Of a stretch of 64,000 bases of DNA, positions 16,561 to 27,125 are shown piece after piece. Made by a program: the position numbers and the translations under genes. Under the pieces are notes generated by a model. It was given only the letters and a program-made list of their open reading frames with translations. It searched no databases and had not been told where the DNA came from. This DNA comes from Methylobacter sp. BlB1 (GTDB taxonomy: Bacteria > Pseudomonadota > Gammaproteobacteria > Methylococcales > Methylomonadaceae). The stretch is from contig NZ_JADMKV010000013.1 of NCBI RefSeq assembly GCF_015476545.1, positions 25,308 to 89,307 on the forward strand, in the 5' to 3' direction. Positions within the stretch are counted from its first letter, which is position 1. Every line of letters starts with the position of its first letter.

Positions 16561-18212
16561 TCAAACAATGGTTTAAAAGCGGTTCGCCGTGGGTATGGCT
16601 CAATGCCGCGGCGGTCAGTATCTGTCTTATTTTTGTACTCGGCCTGCTGGGCCTCGTGACTGTAAAAGGGGCCGGGCATTTCTGGCCGTCCGATGTAGCG
16701 GAAATGGTTTACCAGGAAGAAGGCGGACAGCCCGAGACGGTGATTGGCGAGATCGTCGATACCAGTATCACAGGCGCCGCCATGGCAAAGGCGGCCGGCT
16801 ATAAAATGGCCGATAATGAAGACACACTGGTGCAAGATCTGATCAAGACCGGCAATCGCGATGTGCTTGGCGCCGATTTCCGCTGGATCCAGGAACGCAA
16901 TATCCAGAGCCGACAGTTTCCAGTCGATATCAGCGTTTTGGAACGTCGGGAATGGGGCAATCTTTATGGTAATCTGGCCGCGGTTAAAGAAAGCGGCAAC
17001 GTTGTTGCTACAGGCGATCAGGCTTTGCCGGTCGCGCGGGAAAGAATAGAGGCGGCTTCGGCTATTTTCGACGAGATAACGCGAATTGAGAAAAAAGAAA
17101 TCGGCGCGGTCAACTATGGTCTGGAACGCTTAAGACTGAAGCAGAAACGCCTGCAGATGGACGGCCAATGGAATCAGGAGGCGCAGCAGCAGATCGCGGC
17201 TGAAAAAGCCGAATATGAGGCCGACTACAAGCGCTACCAGGATCAATTGGGCGAGCTGTATCAGCAGATACGGCGTGATAGCCTGGTGGTAAAGACTTCA
17301 GGAGGCAGCGAGCTTGAGGTGCCTTTGGCTAAAGTGGTCAGGTTATACCAGCCGAATGCCATGAGCGTAGGCGATAAAATCATTCACTATGGCAGCAAGC
17401 TTGCGGAGTTTTTAACGGACAGCCCGCGCGAAGCCAATACTGAAGGCGGTATTTTTCCGGCGATTTTCGGAACCATCATGATGGTGATCATTATGTCGAT
17501 TATAGTAACGCCGTTCGGCGTGATTGCCGCCGTGTATTTGCGCGAATACGCCAGGCAGGGCTTTATGACACGGTTGATCAGGATCGCGGTAAATAACTTG
17601 GCCGGTGTGCCTTCGGTCGTTTATGGCGTATTCGGTTTGGGCTTTTTTGTCTATATCGTGGGCGGCAACATCGATCGGCTGTTTTATCCGGAAGCGGCGC
17701 CTGCGCCGGTTTTCGGCACGCCGGGATTGCTGTGGGCCTCAATCACGCTGGCCCTGCTGACCTTGCCGGTGGTCATCGTTTCTACCGAGGAAGGCTTGGC
17801 ACGTATCCCCAAGTCGATACGCGAAGGCAGTCTGGCGTTGGGCGCTACCAAACTGGAAACGTTGTGGCGCACGGTGCTGCCGATGGCGAGCCCGGCCATG
17901 ATGACCGGCCTGATTCTGGCGGTCGCGCGGGCGGCCGGGGAAGTGGCGCCGCTGATGCTGGTCGGGGTCGTCAAGCTGGCGCCGTCATTGCCGTTGGACG
18001 GCAATTTCCCGTTTTTGCATTTGGACAGAAAATTTATGCATTTGGGGTTTCATATTTATGATGTCGGTTTTCAAAGCCCGAACGTAGAAGCGGCAAGACC
18101 TTTGGTTTACGCTACATCATTGCTGCTGGTCATAGTCATCGTCGGGCTTAATTTGGCGGCGGTTAAAATCAGAAATCACCTGCGCGAAAAATACCGAGCA
18201 TTAGAAGGTTAA
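16557..18212 (+). CDS. pstA: Phosphate ABC transporter permease PstA, long form
   Basis: A 551-residue inner-membrane permease that pairs with PstC. An N-terminal helix (residues 15-38) is followed by a periplasmic insertion of about 230 residues with a charged coiled-coil stretch (residues about 170-240, rich in Gln, Lys and Glu). The permease domain runs from about residue 300: IMSIIVTPFGVIAAVYLREYA, NNLAGVPSVVYGVFGLGFF and the EAA motif SIREGSLALGATKLETLWRTVLP. The length is almost double that of E. coli PstA, matching the long PstC. It starts in an ATGA overlap with pstC, so the two are translationally coupled. Confidence 0.95.
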   Translation: MIKQWFKSGSPWVWLNAAAVSICLIFVLGLLGLVTVKGAGHFWPSDVAEMVYQEEGGQPETVIGEIVDTSITGAAMAKAAGYKMADNEDTLVQDLIKTGNRDVLGADFRWIQERNIQSRQFPVDISVLERREWGNLYGNLAAVKESGNVVATGDQALPVARERIEAASAIFDEITRIEKKEIGAVNYGLERLRLKQKRLQMDGQWNQEAQQQIAAEKAEYEADYKRYQDQLGELYQQIRRDSLVVKTSGGSELEVPLAKVVRLYQPNAMSVGDKIIHYGSKLAEFLTDSPREANTEGGIFPAIFGTIMMVIIMSIIVTPFGVIAAVYLREYARQGFMTRLIRIAVNNLAGVPSVVYGVFGLGFFVYIVGGNIDRLFYPEAAPAPVFGTPGLLWASITLALLTLPVVIVSTEEGLARIPKSIREGSLALGATKLETLWRTVLPMASPAMMTGLILAVARAAGEVAPLMLVGVVKLAPSLPLDGNFPFLHLDRKFMHLGFHIYDVGFQSPNVEAARPLVYATSLLLVIVIVGLNLAAVKIRNHLREKYRALEG

Positions 18213-18218
18213 CAAAGA

Positions 18219-19052
18219 ATGGCAACAGAAAACGTACGAACTCACGCAATCGATATGGACTCCATTTTAAGGGGACAGACAAAACCGCGGGGCCCGCAGG
18301 AAACCTGCATCAAAATAGAGGACTTGAAACTGTTCTATGGTGAGAAGCAGGCCCTGCACGGCATCAATATGGAAATGCCCAAGAAAAAGGTCACGGCCTA
18401 TATCGGCCCCAGCGGCTGCGGCAAATCAACGCTGCTGCGCTGTATCAACCGCATGAACGATCTGGTCGACAATGTCCGAATTGAAGGCAAAATCCTGCTC
18501 GATAATGAAGACATCTATAATAAATCGGTGAATGTGGCCGCTTTGCGCAGGCGCGTGGGCATGGTGTTTCAAAAGCCCAATCCTTTCCCCAAGTCCATCT
18601 TTGAAAATGTCGCGTATGGGCTCAGGATTCAGGGCATCAACGACAAGCGCACCCTGGATGAAACGGTCGAGAACGCCTTGCGCGGTGCGGCCATCTGGGA
18701 TGAGGTAAAAGACCGCCTGAATGACAATGCCCTAGGGTTGTCGGGCGGGCAGCAGCAACGGTTGGTCATCGCCAGAGCGATCGCCATTGAGCCGGAAGTG
18801 TTGTTGCTGGATGAGCCCGCATCGGCGCTGGACCCTATTTCAACCTTGAAAATTGAAGAGTTGATCAATGAGCTGAAGGAAAAATACACCATTGTCATCG
18901 TGACGCACAATATGCAACAGGCGGCGCGCGTTTCGGACTATACTGCCTTCATGTACATGGGCGAATTGATCGAGATGGGTCATACCAGCGAGTTGTTTAC
19001 CAATCCCAAAAAGAAACAGACAGAAGATTACATTACCGGACGGTATGGTTAA
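18219..19052 (+). CDS. pstB: Phosphate ABC transporter ATPase PstB
   Basis: A 277-residue ATPase that powers phosphate import through PstC-PstA. It has Walker [10 protein letters not shown], the Q-loop [18 protein letters not shown], the signature LSGGQQQRL, Walker [15 protein letters not shown] and the H-loop VTHNMQQA. The C-terminus ([16 protein letters not shown]) is exactly that of PstB proteins. A short N-terminal extension of about 25 residues precedes the ATPase domain. It is 6 bp after pstA and 14 bp before phoU. Confidence 0.98.
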   Translation: MATENVRTHAIDMDSILRGQTKPRGPQETCIKIEDLKLFYGEKQALHGINMEMPKKKVTAYIGPSGCGKSTLLRCINRMNDLVDNVRIEGKILLDNEDIYNKSVNVAALRRRVGMVFQKPNPFPKSIFENVAYGLRIQGINDKRTLDETVENALRGAAIWDEVKDRLNDNALGLSGGQQQRLVIARAIAIEPEVLLLDEPASALDPISTLKIEELINELKEKYTIVIVTHNMQQAARVSDYTAFMYMGELIEMGHTSELFTNPKKKQTEDYITGRYG

Positions 19053-19066
19053 ATCGGGAGAGAACA

Positions 19067-19783
19067 ATGGATAAGAGCAAAATTGGGCAGCATATTTCGG
19101 GACAGTTCAACAAGGAACTGGAAGATATCCGCAATAATGTCTTGACGATGGGCGGGCTGGTTGAGCAGCAGATAGAGCAGGCCGTAGAAGCCTTCATGAC
19201 CGGCGATATAGAAATGGCCGAGCTGGTTATCAAGCAGGATAATCAGGTCGATGCGCTGGAAATGCTCATTGACCAGGAATGCATGCAGATTCTGGCACTG
19301 AGACAGCCGGCCGCGTTCGATCTGCGGTTGCTGATCACCGTCATTAAAACCATTAACGAGCTTGAAAGAGTCGGCGACATGGCTGAACGCATTGCTGAAA
19401 TGGCGATGCGTTTAACGGATACTGACACCAATAAGCATGATCAATATTATGAACTGCAACATATGGCCAATTTGGTCCGGGACATGCTGCATGGCGCCCT
19501 GGATGCATTCGCCAGGATGAGCATAGAGGATGTGACGACCATTACCGGGCGCGATGAAGATGTTGACCGTGAATACGGCAGCATCATCCGGCAACTGATC
19601 ACGCGCATGATGGAGGACCCGAGAAATATCACGCGTACGCTGGATGTGCTGTGGACAGCCAGAGCGCTCGAGAGAATCGGCGACCATTCGGTCAACATCT
19701 GCGAAAACATCATCTACATGGTCAAAGGCGAGGATGTGCGCCATATGACCCAGGCCGAACTTGAGAAAAAGATCAAAGGCTAG
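19067..19783 (+). CDS. phoU: Phosphate signalling protein PhoU
   Basis: A 238-residue all-alpha protein of two three-helix bundles. It links Pst transporter state to the PhoR kinase and keeps the Pho response off in phosphate excess. Both metal-binding family motifs are present: ELERVGDMAERIAEMA in the first repeat and ARALERIGDHSVNICENIIY in the second. A GGGAGAGA box precedes the ATG. It is the last gene of the pst operon and is followed by a strong terminator. Confidence 0.97.
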   Translation: MDKSKIGQHISGQFNKELEDIRNNVLTMGGLVEQQIEQAVEAFMTGDIEMAELVIKQDNQVDALEMLIDQECMQILALRQPAAFDLRLLITVIKTINELERVGDMAERIAEMAMRLTDTDTNKHDQYYELQHMANLVRDMLHGALDAFARMSIEDVTTITGRDEDVDREYGSIIRQLITRMMEDPRNITRTLDVLWTARALERIGDHSVNICENIIYMVKGEDVRHMTQAELEKKIKG

Positions 19784-19786
19784 ATG

Positions 19787-19824
19787 CTGAAAAGGCGGGT
19801 ATCTCAAGATACCCGCCTTTTCAG
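19787..19824. terminator. Bidirectional terminator between phoU and bamD
   Basis: A perfect 18-bp stem (19787-19804 with 19807-19824) and a 2-base spacer contains GGCGGGTATCT and its complement, with A/T-rich outer arms that give a T-run in both directions. It separates the convergent pst operon and bamD. Confidence 0.9.
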
Positions 19825-19859
19825 AAAAACTGGTTGATGCATGGACCGCCAGTTTGGCG

Positions 19860-20702
19860 TTACTCTTCCAGACCGATAAAATCCCAGATTTTATGCGATA
19901 AGGTAGAGTCCTTATGTTCGGGCACAGTCGGGCCCTCTGGGAAGTTCAATTCGTAAATTCTGGCCGCATCCGCGGCAAGATCCGGCATCTGAAGCTCTGT
20001 ATAGGCTTCCTGCAAAATTTGCAGCGCATAGGGAACGGCAGGGGTGCGCTGATATTTCTCGACGACATGGTTCGCTCTGTTGACGGCGGCAATGTAAGCC
20101 TTGCGCTTCATGTAAAAGCGCGCAATGTGGACTTCATGCATGGCCAGGTTGTTGTTAAGCGCAATCATGCGCTGTTTGGCATCAGGCACGTATTTGCTTT
20201 CCGGAAATCTGCGCAACAGTTCGGCGAAATTATCATAAGCCTCACGCGCACTGCTGGTATCGCGCTGAGAGGTGTCGGTCGGCAGGTAGCGATCAATAAA
20301 GCCAATGCCGCGATTGTAATTGACCAATCCTTTTAAATAATAAGCATAATCAACGGCGGGGCTTCTTGGGTTGATTTTGATAAAGCGGTCGGCAGCGGCG
20401 ATTGCGGCTTCAGGGTCGTCATTTTTGAAATAAGCATAAGCCACATCCAATTGAGTTTGCGCCGCTTCTTCACCGAACGGATAACGCGCCTCCAGCGCTT
20501 CATAGAGTTTAATCGCTTTTTCGTAATTGCCGGAATCCGAGGCCGCTTTTGCTTCTTTGCGAAATTTATCGGCATTCCAGTCCGCGTATTCGTCTGTTGT
20601 ATCGGAGGTGTCGCCGGCCGTGAGCTCTTTAAGCGTTTCGCACCCCCCAATCGACAGGCTTAAAAAGCAGATGAATAAAAATTTTATTAAAATTAATCGC
20701 AT
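19860..20702 (-). CDS. bamD: Outer-membrane assembly lipoprotein BamD
   Basis: A 280-residue lipoprotein of the BAM complex, which folds beta-barrel proteins into the outer membrane. The signal peptide ends in the lipobox SIGGC (Cys near residue 21). The rest is TPR repeats: ASDSGNYEKAIKLYEALEARYPFGEEAAQTQLDVAYAYFK is typical of the first, and SKYVPDAKQRMIALNNNLA of a later one. The length is slightly longer than the E. coli protein (245). It is divergent from rluD, a conserved gammaproteobacterial arrangement. Confidence 0.96.
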   Translation of the reverse strand: MRLILIKFLFICFLSLSIGGCETLKELTAGDTSDTTDEYADWNADKFRKEAKAASDSGNYEKAIKLYEALEARYPFGEEAAQTQLDVAYAYFKNDDPEAAIAAADRFIKINPRSPAVDYAYYLKGLVNYNRGIGFIDRYLPTDTSQRDTSSAREAYDNFAELLRRFPESKYVPDAKQRMIALNNNLAMHEVHIARFYMKRKAYIAAVNRANHVVEKYQRTPAVPYALQILQEAYTELQMPDLAADAARIYELNFPEGPTVPEHKDSTLSHKIWDFIGLEE

Positions 20703-20820
20703 AGTGCTAACGACACGTTGTAATATTAGAGGTTTTCTCGCAGGATATAGCCGCGGCGCTTGAAATGGCTATATAGCCAGCGAGTATAACTTAACATCGA
20801 GTTAATCAGAAGAATTTGTT

Positions 20821-21777
20821 ATGACGAGATTAACGGCAGAAGTGCCTTTAGAATTGGCCGGTATGCGTTTGGATCAGGCGCTTGCGGAGCTGTTTGGCGA
20901 TTATTCGCGCAGCAAGTTGCAAACCTGGATCAAGTCAGGTCGCGTGCTAGTCAACGGTTCAATGCTCAAGCCGAAAGACAAGCTGGAAGGCGGCGAGGAA
21001 ATCACGCTGGATGCCGAGCCGGAGGTGGTGATTACCTGTGAGCCCGAAGAGATCCCTCTGGATATCATTTACGAAGACGACAGCCTGCTGATCGTCAACA
21101 AGCCGGCCGGACTGGTCGTGCATCCGGCTGTCGGAAACTGGAGCGGCACCTTGCTGAATGCTTTGCTGCATCATGCGCCGAATCTGGAGACCTTGCCGCG
21201 GGCCGGCATTATTCATCGCATCGACAAGGATACCAGCGGACTGCTGATGATCGCCAAGACGCTGCAGGCGCATAATAGTCTGGCTCAGCAATTGCAGGAC
21301 CGTGAGATTACCCGGGAATATCTGGCTATCGCGCGCGGCCGCATGACTGCCGGCGGCACTGTCGATGAGCCGATCGGCAGGCATCCTACCGATCGTAAAC
21401 GCTATGCGGTCAAAAACTCCGGCAAGTTTGCCGTGACCCATTACCGCGTCATCCAGCGCTTTGCCGGGCACACATTGATTCGGGTCAAGCTCGAAACCGG
21501 ACGTACGCACCAGATCCGCGTGCACATGGCGCATATCCGCTATCCTCTGGTTGGCGACCAAGTGTACGGCGGGCGTTTCCAAATGCCGCCTCATTGCAGC
21601 GAGCATCTGGAGCAGGCATTGCGCAACTTCAAACGGCAGGCGCTGCATGCGGCAAAATTGGGACTGCGGCATCCGGTCACTGATGAATATTTGGAGTGGG
21701 AACAACCCTTGCCTGAAGACATGGTCAATCTGCTTGAAGCATTAGCTGAAAATGAACAGCAACAAACATTGGCTTGA
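20821..21777 (+). CDS. rluD: 23S rRNA pseudouridine synthase RluD
   Basis: A 318-residue enzyme that makes pseudouridines in helix 69 of 23S rRNA (E. coli positions 1911, 1915 and 1917). The N-terminal S4 RNA-binding domain is residues about 15-75 (SRSKLQTWIKSGRVLVNG). The catalytic domain has the RluA-type motif GIIHRIDKDTSGLLMIAKT with the catalytic Asp, and LETGRTHQIRVHMAHIRYPLVGDQVYGG. The 3' end overlaps pgeF by 26 bp. The order bamD / rluD / pgeF is as in E. coli, where clpB follows; here clpB is about 25 kb away. Confidence 0.97.
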   Translation: MTRLTAEVPLELAGMRLDQALAELFGDYSRSKLQTWIKSGRVLVNGSMLKPKDKLEGGEEITLDAEPEVVITCEPEEIPLDIIYEDDSLLIVNKPAGLVVHPAVGNWSGTLLNALLHHAPNLETLPRAGIIHRIDKDTSGLLMIAKTLQAHNSLAQQLQDREITREYLAIARGRMTAGGTVDEPIGRHPTDRKRYAVKNSGKFAVTHYRVIQRFAGHTLIRVKLETGRTHQIRVHMAHIRYPLVGDQVYGGRFQMPPHCSEHLEQALRNFKRQALHAAKLGLRHPVTDEYLEWEQPLPEDMVNLLEALAENEQQQTLA

Positions 21778-22486
21778 GCCGGACTGGCCCGCGCCCGGCC
21801 ACATACATGCCGCGACGACATTGCGTTCTGGCGGCGTCAGTAAAGGTGCGTTTGCCAGCTTAAACCCGGCCACGCATGTCGGCGATGATGCCGAAACGGT
21901 CAGGCAGAATCGGCAGATCATCAAAGCGATGCTGGCGCTGCCCGCCGAGCCTGTCTGGCTGGAGCAAGTTCATAGCAACAAAGCCGTCGATGCAGGAAAA
22001 ACGCAATCACTGGTCCAGGCCGATGCCAGCTTTACCGATGAGGCCGGGGTTGTCTGCGCGGTGCTGACGGCCGATTGTTTGCCGCTGCTGGTCTGCAATG
22101 CCGAAGGTTCGCGGATAGCGGCTATTCATGCCGGCTGGCGGGGCTTGTTGTCCGGCGTGATAGGCAATACGGTTACGGCGATGGGCAATCAGGATCTGCT
22201 GGTCTGGCTGGGGCCTGCGATCGGATCCGCGTGTTTTGAGGTCGGTGCCGAAGTGCGCGAAGCTTTCATTGAAAAATCAGCAGGGTTTGCTGCGGCTTTC
22301 AAAGAGTGCGGCAATGGCAAATGGCTGGCCGATATTTATCAGCTGGCTCGGTCGGACTTGGCCGCTCTTGGCATAGACAGAATTTATGGCGGTAATTTAT
22401 GCACCGTTACGGATCATGAACGTTTTTATTCCTATCGCCGGGATAAAGAGACAGGACGCATGGCGACATTAATCTGGAGAGACTGA
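21752..22486 (+). CDS. pgeF: PgeF/YfiH family peptidoglycan editing factor (multicopper-like laccase domain)
   Basis: A 244-residue member of the YfiH/DUF152 family. E. coli PgeF corrects UDP-MurNAc-L-Ser by-products of cell-wall synthesis; other relatives show purine nucleoside phosphorylase activity. Signature segments are WLEQVHSNKAV with a metal-site His, CAVLTADCLPLLVCN with a metal-site Cys, IAAIHAGWRGLLSGV with another His, and WLGPAIGSACFEVG. It starts inside the last codons of rluD, indicating coupling. Confidence 0.94.
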   Translation: MNSNKHWLEPDWPAPGHIHAATTLRSGGVSKGAFASLNPATHVGDDAETVRQNRQIIKAMLALPAEPVWLEQVHSNKAVDAGKTQSLVQADASFTDEAGVVCAVLTADCLPLLVCNAEGSRIAAIHAGWRGLLSGVIGNTVTAMGNQDLLVWLGPAIGSACFEVGAEVREAFIEKSAGFAAAFKECGNGKWLADIYQLARSDLAALGIDRIYGGNLCTVTDHERFYSYRRDKETGRMATLIWRD

Positions 22487-22490
22487 AGTA

Positions 22491-23318
22491 GTGAGTTTAT
22501 TGGTATTTATTGTTATTTTTACTGCCGTAGGCGGGCTTTTAAGCGTTATGGCTGCCGCAGTCTTTCTATTAATGCCGGATCATCACAGGGAAGCGGTTTT
22601 GCCGCACGGGATCAGTTTTGCGATCGGCGCGCTGCTGGCCGTCGCTTTCTGGGGCTTGATTCCCCATGCGTTCGAAGACGTCAGGCCGGAGCAGATCCAA
22701 CCCTTGTCCGGAACTATCCTGGCCGGCATACTCGGTTTTTTCGTCCTGGAAAAACTGCTGATCTGGCGCCATTGCCATTACGGTGGCGGTTGTGAAGCGC
22801 ACGGCGATGAAGACGCTCACGATCATGCGCATGTGCATGTGCACAGCCATGGGCACGGCAAGTCCGCCGGAGCCTTGATCATTCTGGGCGATAGCATCCA
22901 CAACTTTGTCGACGGCGTGTTGATCGCGGCCGCGTTTTTAACTGATGTGAAACTGGGCATCGTGACCAGTCTGGCGGTGGCTGCGCACGAGATTCCGCAG
23001 GAAGTCGGCGATTTCGCGATTTTATTGCAGAGCGGCTATGGTAAAGGCAAGGCGCTGTTCTATAACATTCTGGCCAGTTTGACGACGGTTGTGGGCGGTG
23101 TGCTGGCTTATTTCAGCCTGGAGGATCTGCATGACAGTCTGCCGTATTTTCTGGCGTTGGCGGCTTCAAGTTTTATTTATATCGCCGTTGCCGACCTGAT
23201 ACCGTCGCTGCACAGGAAAACCGACATGAAGGCATCCTTGCAGCAGATTGCCCTGATCCTGGCGGGCGTGCTGCTGGTTTGCCTCATGCACGGCATTGCC
23301 CATGATATTGAGATGTAG
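22491..23318 (+). CDS. ZIP family divalent metal transporter
   Basis: A 275-residue membrane protein with about eight hydrophobic segments and a GTG start 4 bp after the pgeF stop. Between helices 3 and 4 lies a histidine-rich cytoplasmic loop (residues about 100-124, HDHAHVHVHSHGHG), typical of ZIP transporters of zinc and related ions. The metal-path motifs are HNFVDGVLIAAAF in helix 4 and AHEIPQEVGDFAIL in helix 5. The metal is not decided by sequence; zinc is most likely by family. It is probably cotranscribed with rluD-pgeF. Confidence 0.92.
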   Translation: MSLLVFIVIFTAVGGLLSVMAAAVFLLMPDHHREAVLPHGISFAIGALLAVAFWGLIPHAFEDVRPEQIQPLSGTILAGILGFFVLEKLLIWRHCHYGGGCEAHGDEDAHDHAHVHVHSHGHGKSAGALIILGDSIHNFVDGVLIAAAFLTDVKLGIVTSLAVAAHEIPQEVGDFAILLQSGYGKGKALFYNILASLTTVVGGVLAYFSLEDLHDSLPYFLALAASSFIYIAVADLIPSLHRKTDMKASLQQIALILAGVLLVCLMHGIAHDIEM

Positions 23319-23351
23319 GCGCAGGGGCTGAACCCTGCACCTTGAACTGGC

Positions 23352-24995
<1,644 letters not shown>

Positions 24996-25058
24996 TTAGT
25001 GCGACAATTATCCTGATGAGCTTAAGTATGGAAACCTTTATTCTAGTGTAGATTATTT

Positions 25059-25601
25059 ATGTGGCGAATTTATTTATTACTCTATTGTAGTTGTTGTGCT
25101 ACGGTTGTATCTGCCGCTGAGGATATATGGCTGCTGGTGGATACGAGCGCGCTAAAGATTGAAGTCAAAAAAGGCGAGAAGACGCTTGAAACCCTCGACG
25201 GTATTGCGATCGGCCAGGGCGGCGCGGGCTTTAAGCATCATCGAGGCGATAATATCACGCCTTTTGGTGATTACAGGATCGGCTGGGTCGGTGAGCAGAG
25301 CGCCTTTAAAAAATTTTTTGGTTTAACCTATCCTTCCGTAGAAGATGCTGGGAAAGCGCTGGAGCAGGGATTGATAAATCGCGTCACCTATAACAGTATC
25401 GTATACGCTCACAAGCACAATCAAGTGCCTCCGCAAAATACCCCATTAGGCGGACGGATAGGCATTCATGGCTTAGGTCGGGCCGATGAAAAAATCCATA
25501 AAATGATGAATTGGACACATGGCTGCATCGCCTTGACCAACAGTCAGATTGATCATTTGAGTCATTGGATAGATAAAGGGACAATGGTCAGGATAAAATA
25601 G
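25059..25601 (+). CDS. L,D-transpeptidase (YkuD domain), exported
   Basis: A 180-residue protein. Residues 1-20 form a signal peptide (ending TVVSAAED). The YkuD catalytic core is HGLGRADEKIHKMMNWTHGCIALTN with catalytic Cys156 and His154. Such enzymes form 3-3 cross-links in peptidoglycan or attach lipoproteins to it. There is no LysM or other accessory domain. It lies immediately upstream of an Lpp-type lipoprotein gene in the same orientation. The end of the gene has been partly duplicated just past the stop (25601-25627). Confidence 0.93.
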   Translation: MWRIYLLLYCSCCATVVSAAEDIWLLVDTSALKIEVKKGEKTLETLDGIAIGQGGAGFKHHRGDNITPFGDYRIGWVGEQSAFKKFFGLTYPSVEDAGKALEQGLINRVTYNSIVYAHKHNQVPPQNTPLGGRIGIHGLGRADEKIHKMMNWTHGCIALTNSQIDHLSHWIDKGTMVRIK

Positions 25602-25627
25602 TCAATGGATAGATAAGGGAATAATGG
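25561..25627 (+). repeat. 40-bp-period duplication at the 3' end of the L,D-transpeptidase gene
   Basis: The sequence at 25561-25587 recurs at 25601-25627 with two substitutions and one deleted base (GGATAGATAA followed by GGGA and AATGG). The second copy begins at the stop codon region and is untranslated. Confidence 0.7.
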
Positions 25628-25728
25628 GAGAAACTAACTTAAAGCTGGAAAAAAGCTTGAAAATAGTGTAGAATCTAATTTGGAAGTACTCTTTACGTAG
25701 TAACAACTTTGAAATAAGGAAAAATAAT

Positions 25729-26007
25729 ATGAAAAAAGTAATTAAATTATCAATGATCGCTATGGCTGCTACTCTGGTTGTTGGTTGCGCCACTAACTCA
25801 GATATCGATAACCTGCAATCACAAATTGATGGTTTGAATTCTAAAGTTTCTCAAGCTTCAGCTGATGCTGCCAGCGCACAACGTGCTGCTGCTGATGCGG
25901 CTGCAAAAGCTGCTGATGCAGAACAAGCTGCTAACCGCGCTGCTCAATACGCTCAAGACACTAACAGCAAACTGGATCGTATGTTCAAAAAATCAATGAT
26001 GAAATAA
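25729..26007 (+). CDS. lpp: Lpp/OprI-type major outer-membrane lipoprotein
   Basis: A 92-residue lipoprotein. The signal peptide ends in LVVGC with the lipidated Cys20. The mature 73 residues form an alanine-rich heptad coiled coil (DNLQSQIDGLNSKVSQAS, then repeats of ADAA). The chain ends in Lys92, the residue that Braun lipoprotein uses for attachment to peptidoglycan. The longer Ala-rich rod resembles Pseudomonas OprI. It is well expressed by appearance: a GGAAAAAT ribosome site and a strong terminator. L,D-transpeptidase genes lie on both sides. Confidence 0.92.
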   Translation: MKKVIKLSMIAMAATLVVGCATNSDIDNLQSQIDGLNSKVSQASADAASAQRAAADAAAKAADAEQAANRAAQYAQDTNSKLDRMFKKSMMK

Positions 26008-26033
26008 TTCATCATTTTTTGATGCATAGAGAG

Positions 26034-26066
26034 AGCCCACTGGGATTTTTTCCCAGCGGGCTTTTT
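26034..26066 (+). terminator. Intrinsic terminator of lpp
   Basis: Arms AGCCCACTGGGA and TCCCAGCGGGCT (one A-C mismatch) with a T-rich loop are followed by seven T. It ends just at the convergent L,D-transpeptidase stop. Confidence 0.85.
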
Positions 26067-27125
26067 TTATGGGATTAAAGAAGGTGCGGGGCCGGCTTCC
26101 GTCATGGAAGGACGCTTATAAATGGCGACAGGGATGCCATTATGCATTTGCAGAGCCTTTTTCAGTGTCGCACCATCAAGGACCGGCATTTGATTGTTGT
26201 TGGCGCGTTCAATCAATTTTAGCGCCAGCTCCAGGCGTGCCAGGTATTTTTTTTCCGTCTGTTTGGGAGTGGTTCCATTTTCGTCTTCCGCTTCAGTTTC
26301 AGCCAAAGTCGGATGAACTTCTATATACAGCGTATCCTGATGCCAGCCGACCTTAACCGGTTGGTTGACAATATAGATTGGCGTGCCTATCTCTATTTCC
26401 GGGTACAGTTCTTCAATATCTTCCGGATACATGCGAATGCAGCCATGGCTGACCCTCATGCCGACGCCGAAAGGTTTATTGGTGCCGTGGATTAAATAGC
26501 CCTTTACGCCGAGATACATCGCGAACAGTCCTAGAGGATTGTCGGGCCCGGCCGGTATGAATGCCGGCAGAATATCTCCCTTGGCGGCATGTTCCGCTCT
26601 GATCGATGCCGGCGGTGTCCAGGTCGGGTTTTCAGTTTTACGGACAATTGTTGTTCGGCCTAACGGTGTTCGCCAATCCACGCGGCCGATGCTGTGCGGA
26701 AAGGTTTTGACGATTCCGCTCTCACCTTCCGCGTTTCTGGGAAAATAATACATGCGGTATTCAGGAAGGTTCAGCGTCAGGCCTTTCCTGGGCGTGTCGG
26801 GCAATAAGCGCTGATTGGACAATTGCACCCGGGTGTCCTGGCCCGGCAGCCATCTGTCCACGTCCGGGTTAAGCAGCAGGATTTCGAGCTGTCCCATATC
26901 ATAATGCCGGGCGATATCGAGCAGTGTATCTTCATGGTTGGCCGTGGTGTAAAGTTCGCCGGCTGATGGATCGCCGATCAGGCTGTCGCCCGGGCTATCG
27001 GGCAGTTCATACGTTGTGGCTGAAGCAGGGAAGCTGGATATCAGCAGTAATAATACGACCAGCCTGCGGATAAAAGACGGCATAAGATATCTTTTAGGAA
27101 TCAGGACGGTCGTTAGATGGGTCAT
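26067..27125 (-). CDS. L,D-transpeptidase, YbiS/ErfK type with LysM-like N-terminus
   Basis: Up to 352 residues. A signal peptide (MPSFIRRLVVLLLLISSFPASA) is followed by a LysM-like region (ANHEDTLLDIARHYDMGQLEILLLNPDVDRWLP). The YkuD domain has IHGTNKPFGVGMRVSHGCIRMYPEDIEELYP with the catalytic Cys at residue 229. The architecture is that of E. coli ErfK/YbiS/YcfS, which covalently attach Lpp to peptidoglycan. The convergent neighbour is lpp, which supports the same role here. The ATG at 27125 overlaps the rdgC stop; the ATG at 27083 would begin exactly at the signal peptide and is an alternative. Confidence 0.93.
   Translation of the reverse strand: MTHLTTVLIPKRYLMPSFIRRLVVLLLLISSFPASATTYELPDSPGDSLIGDPSAGELYTTANHEDTLLDIARHYDMGQLEILLLNPDVDRWLPGQDTRVQLSNQRLLPDTPRKGLTLNLPEYRMYYFPRNAEGESGIVKTFPHSIGRVDWRTPLGRTTIVRKTENPTWTPPASIRAEHAAKGDILPAFIPAGPDNPLGLFAMYLGVKGYLIHGTNKPFGVGMRVSHGCIRMYPEDIEELYPEIEIGTPIYIVNQPVKVGWHQDTLYIEVHPTLAETEAEDENGTTPKQTEKKYLARLELALKLIERANNNQMPVLDGATLKKALQMHNGIPVAIYKRPSMTEAGPAPSLIP

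Noticed and set aside
23321..23338. GCAGGG/CCCTGC hairpin between ZIP and pgm genes as a terminator
   Set aside because: Only 6 bp with no T-run on either strand; too weak to annotate.
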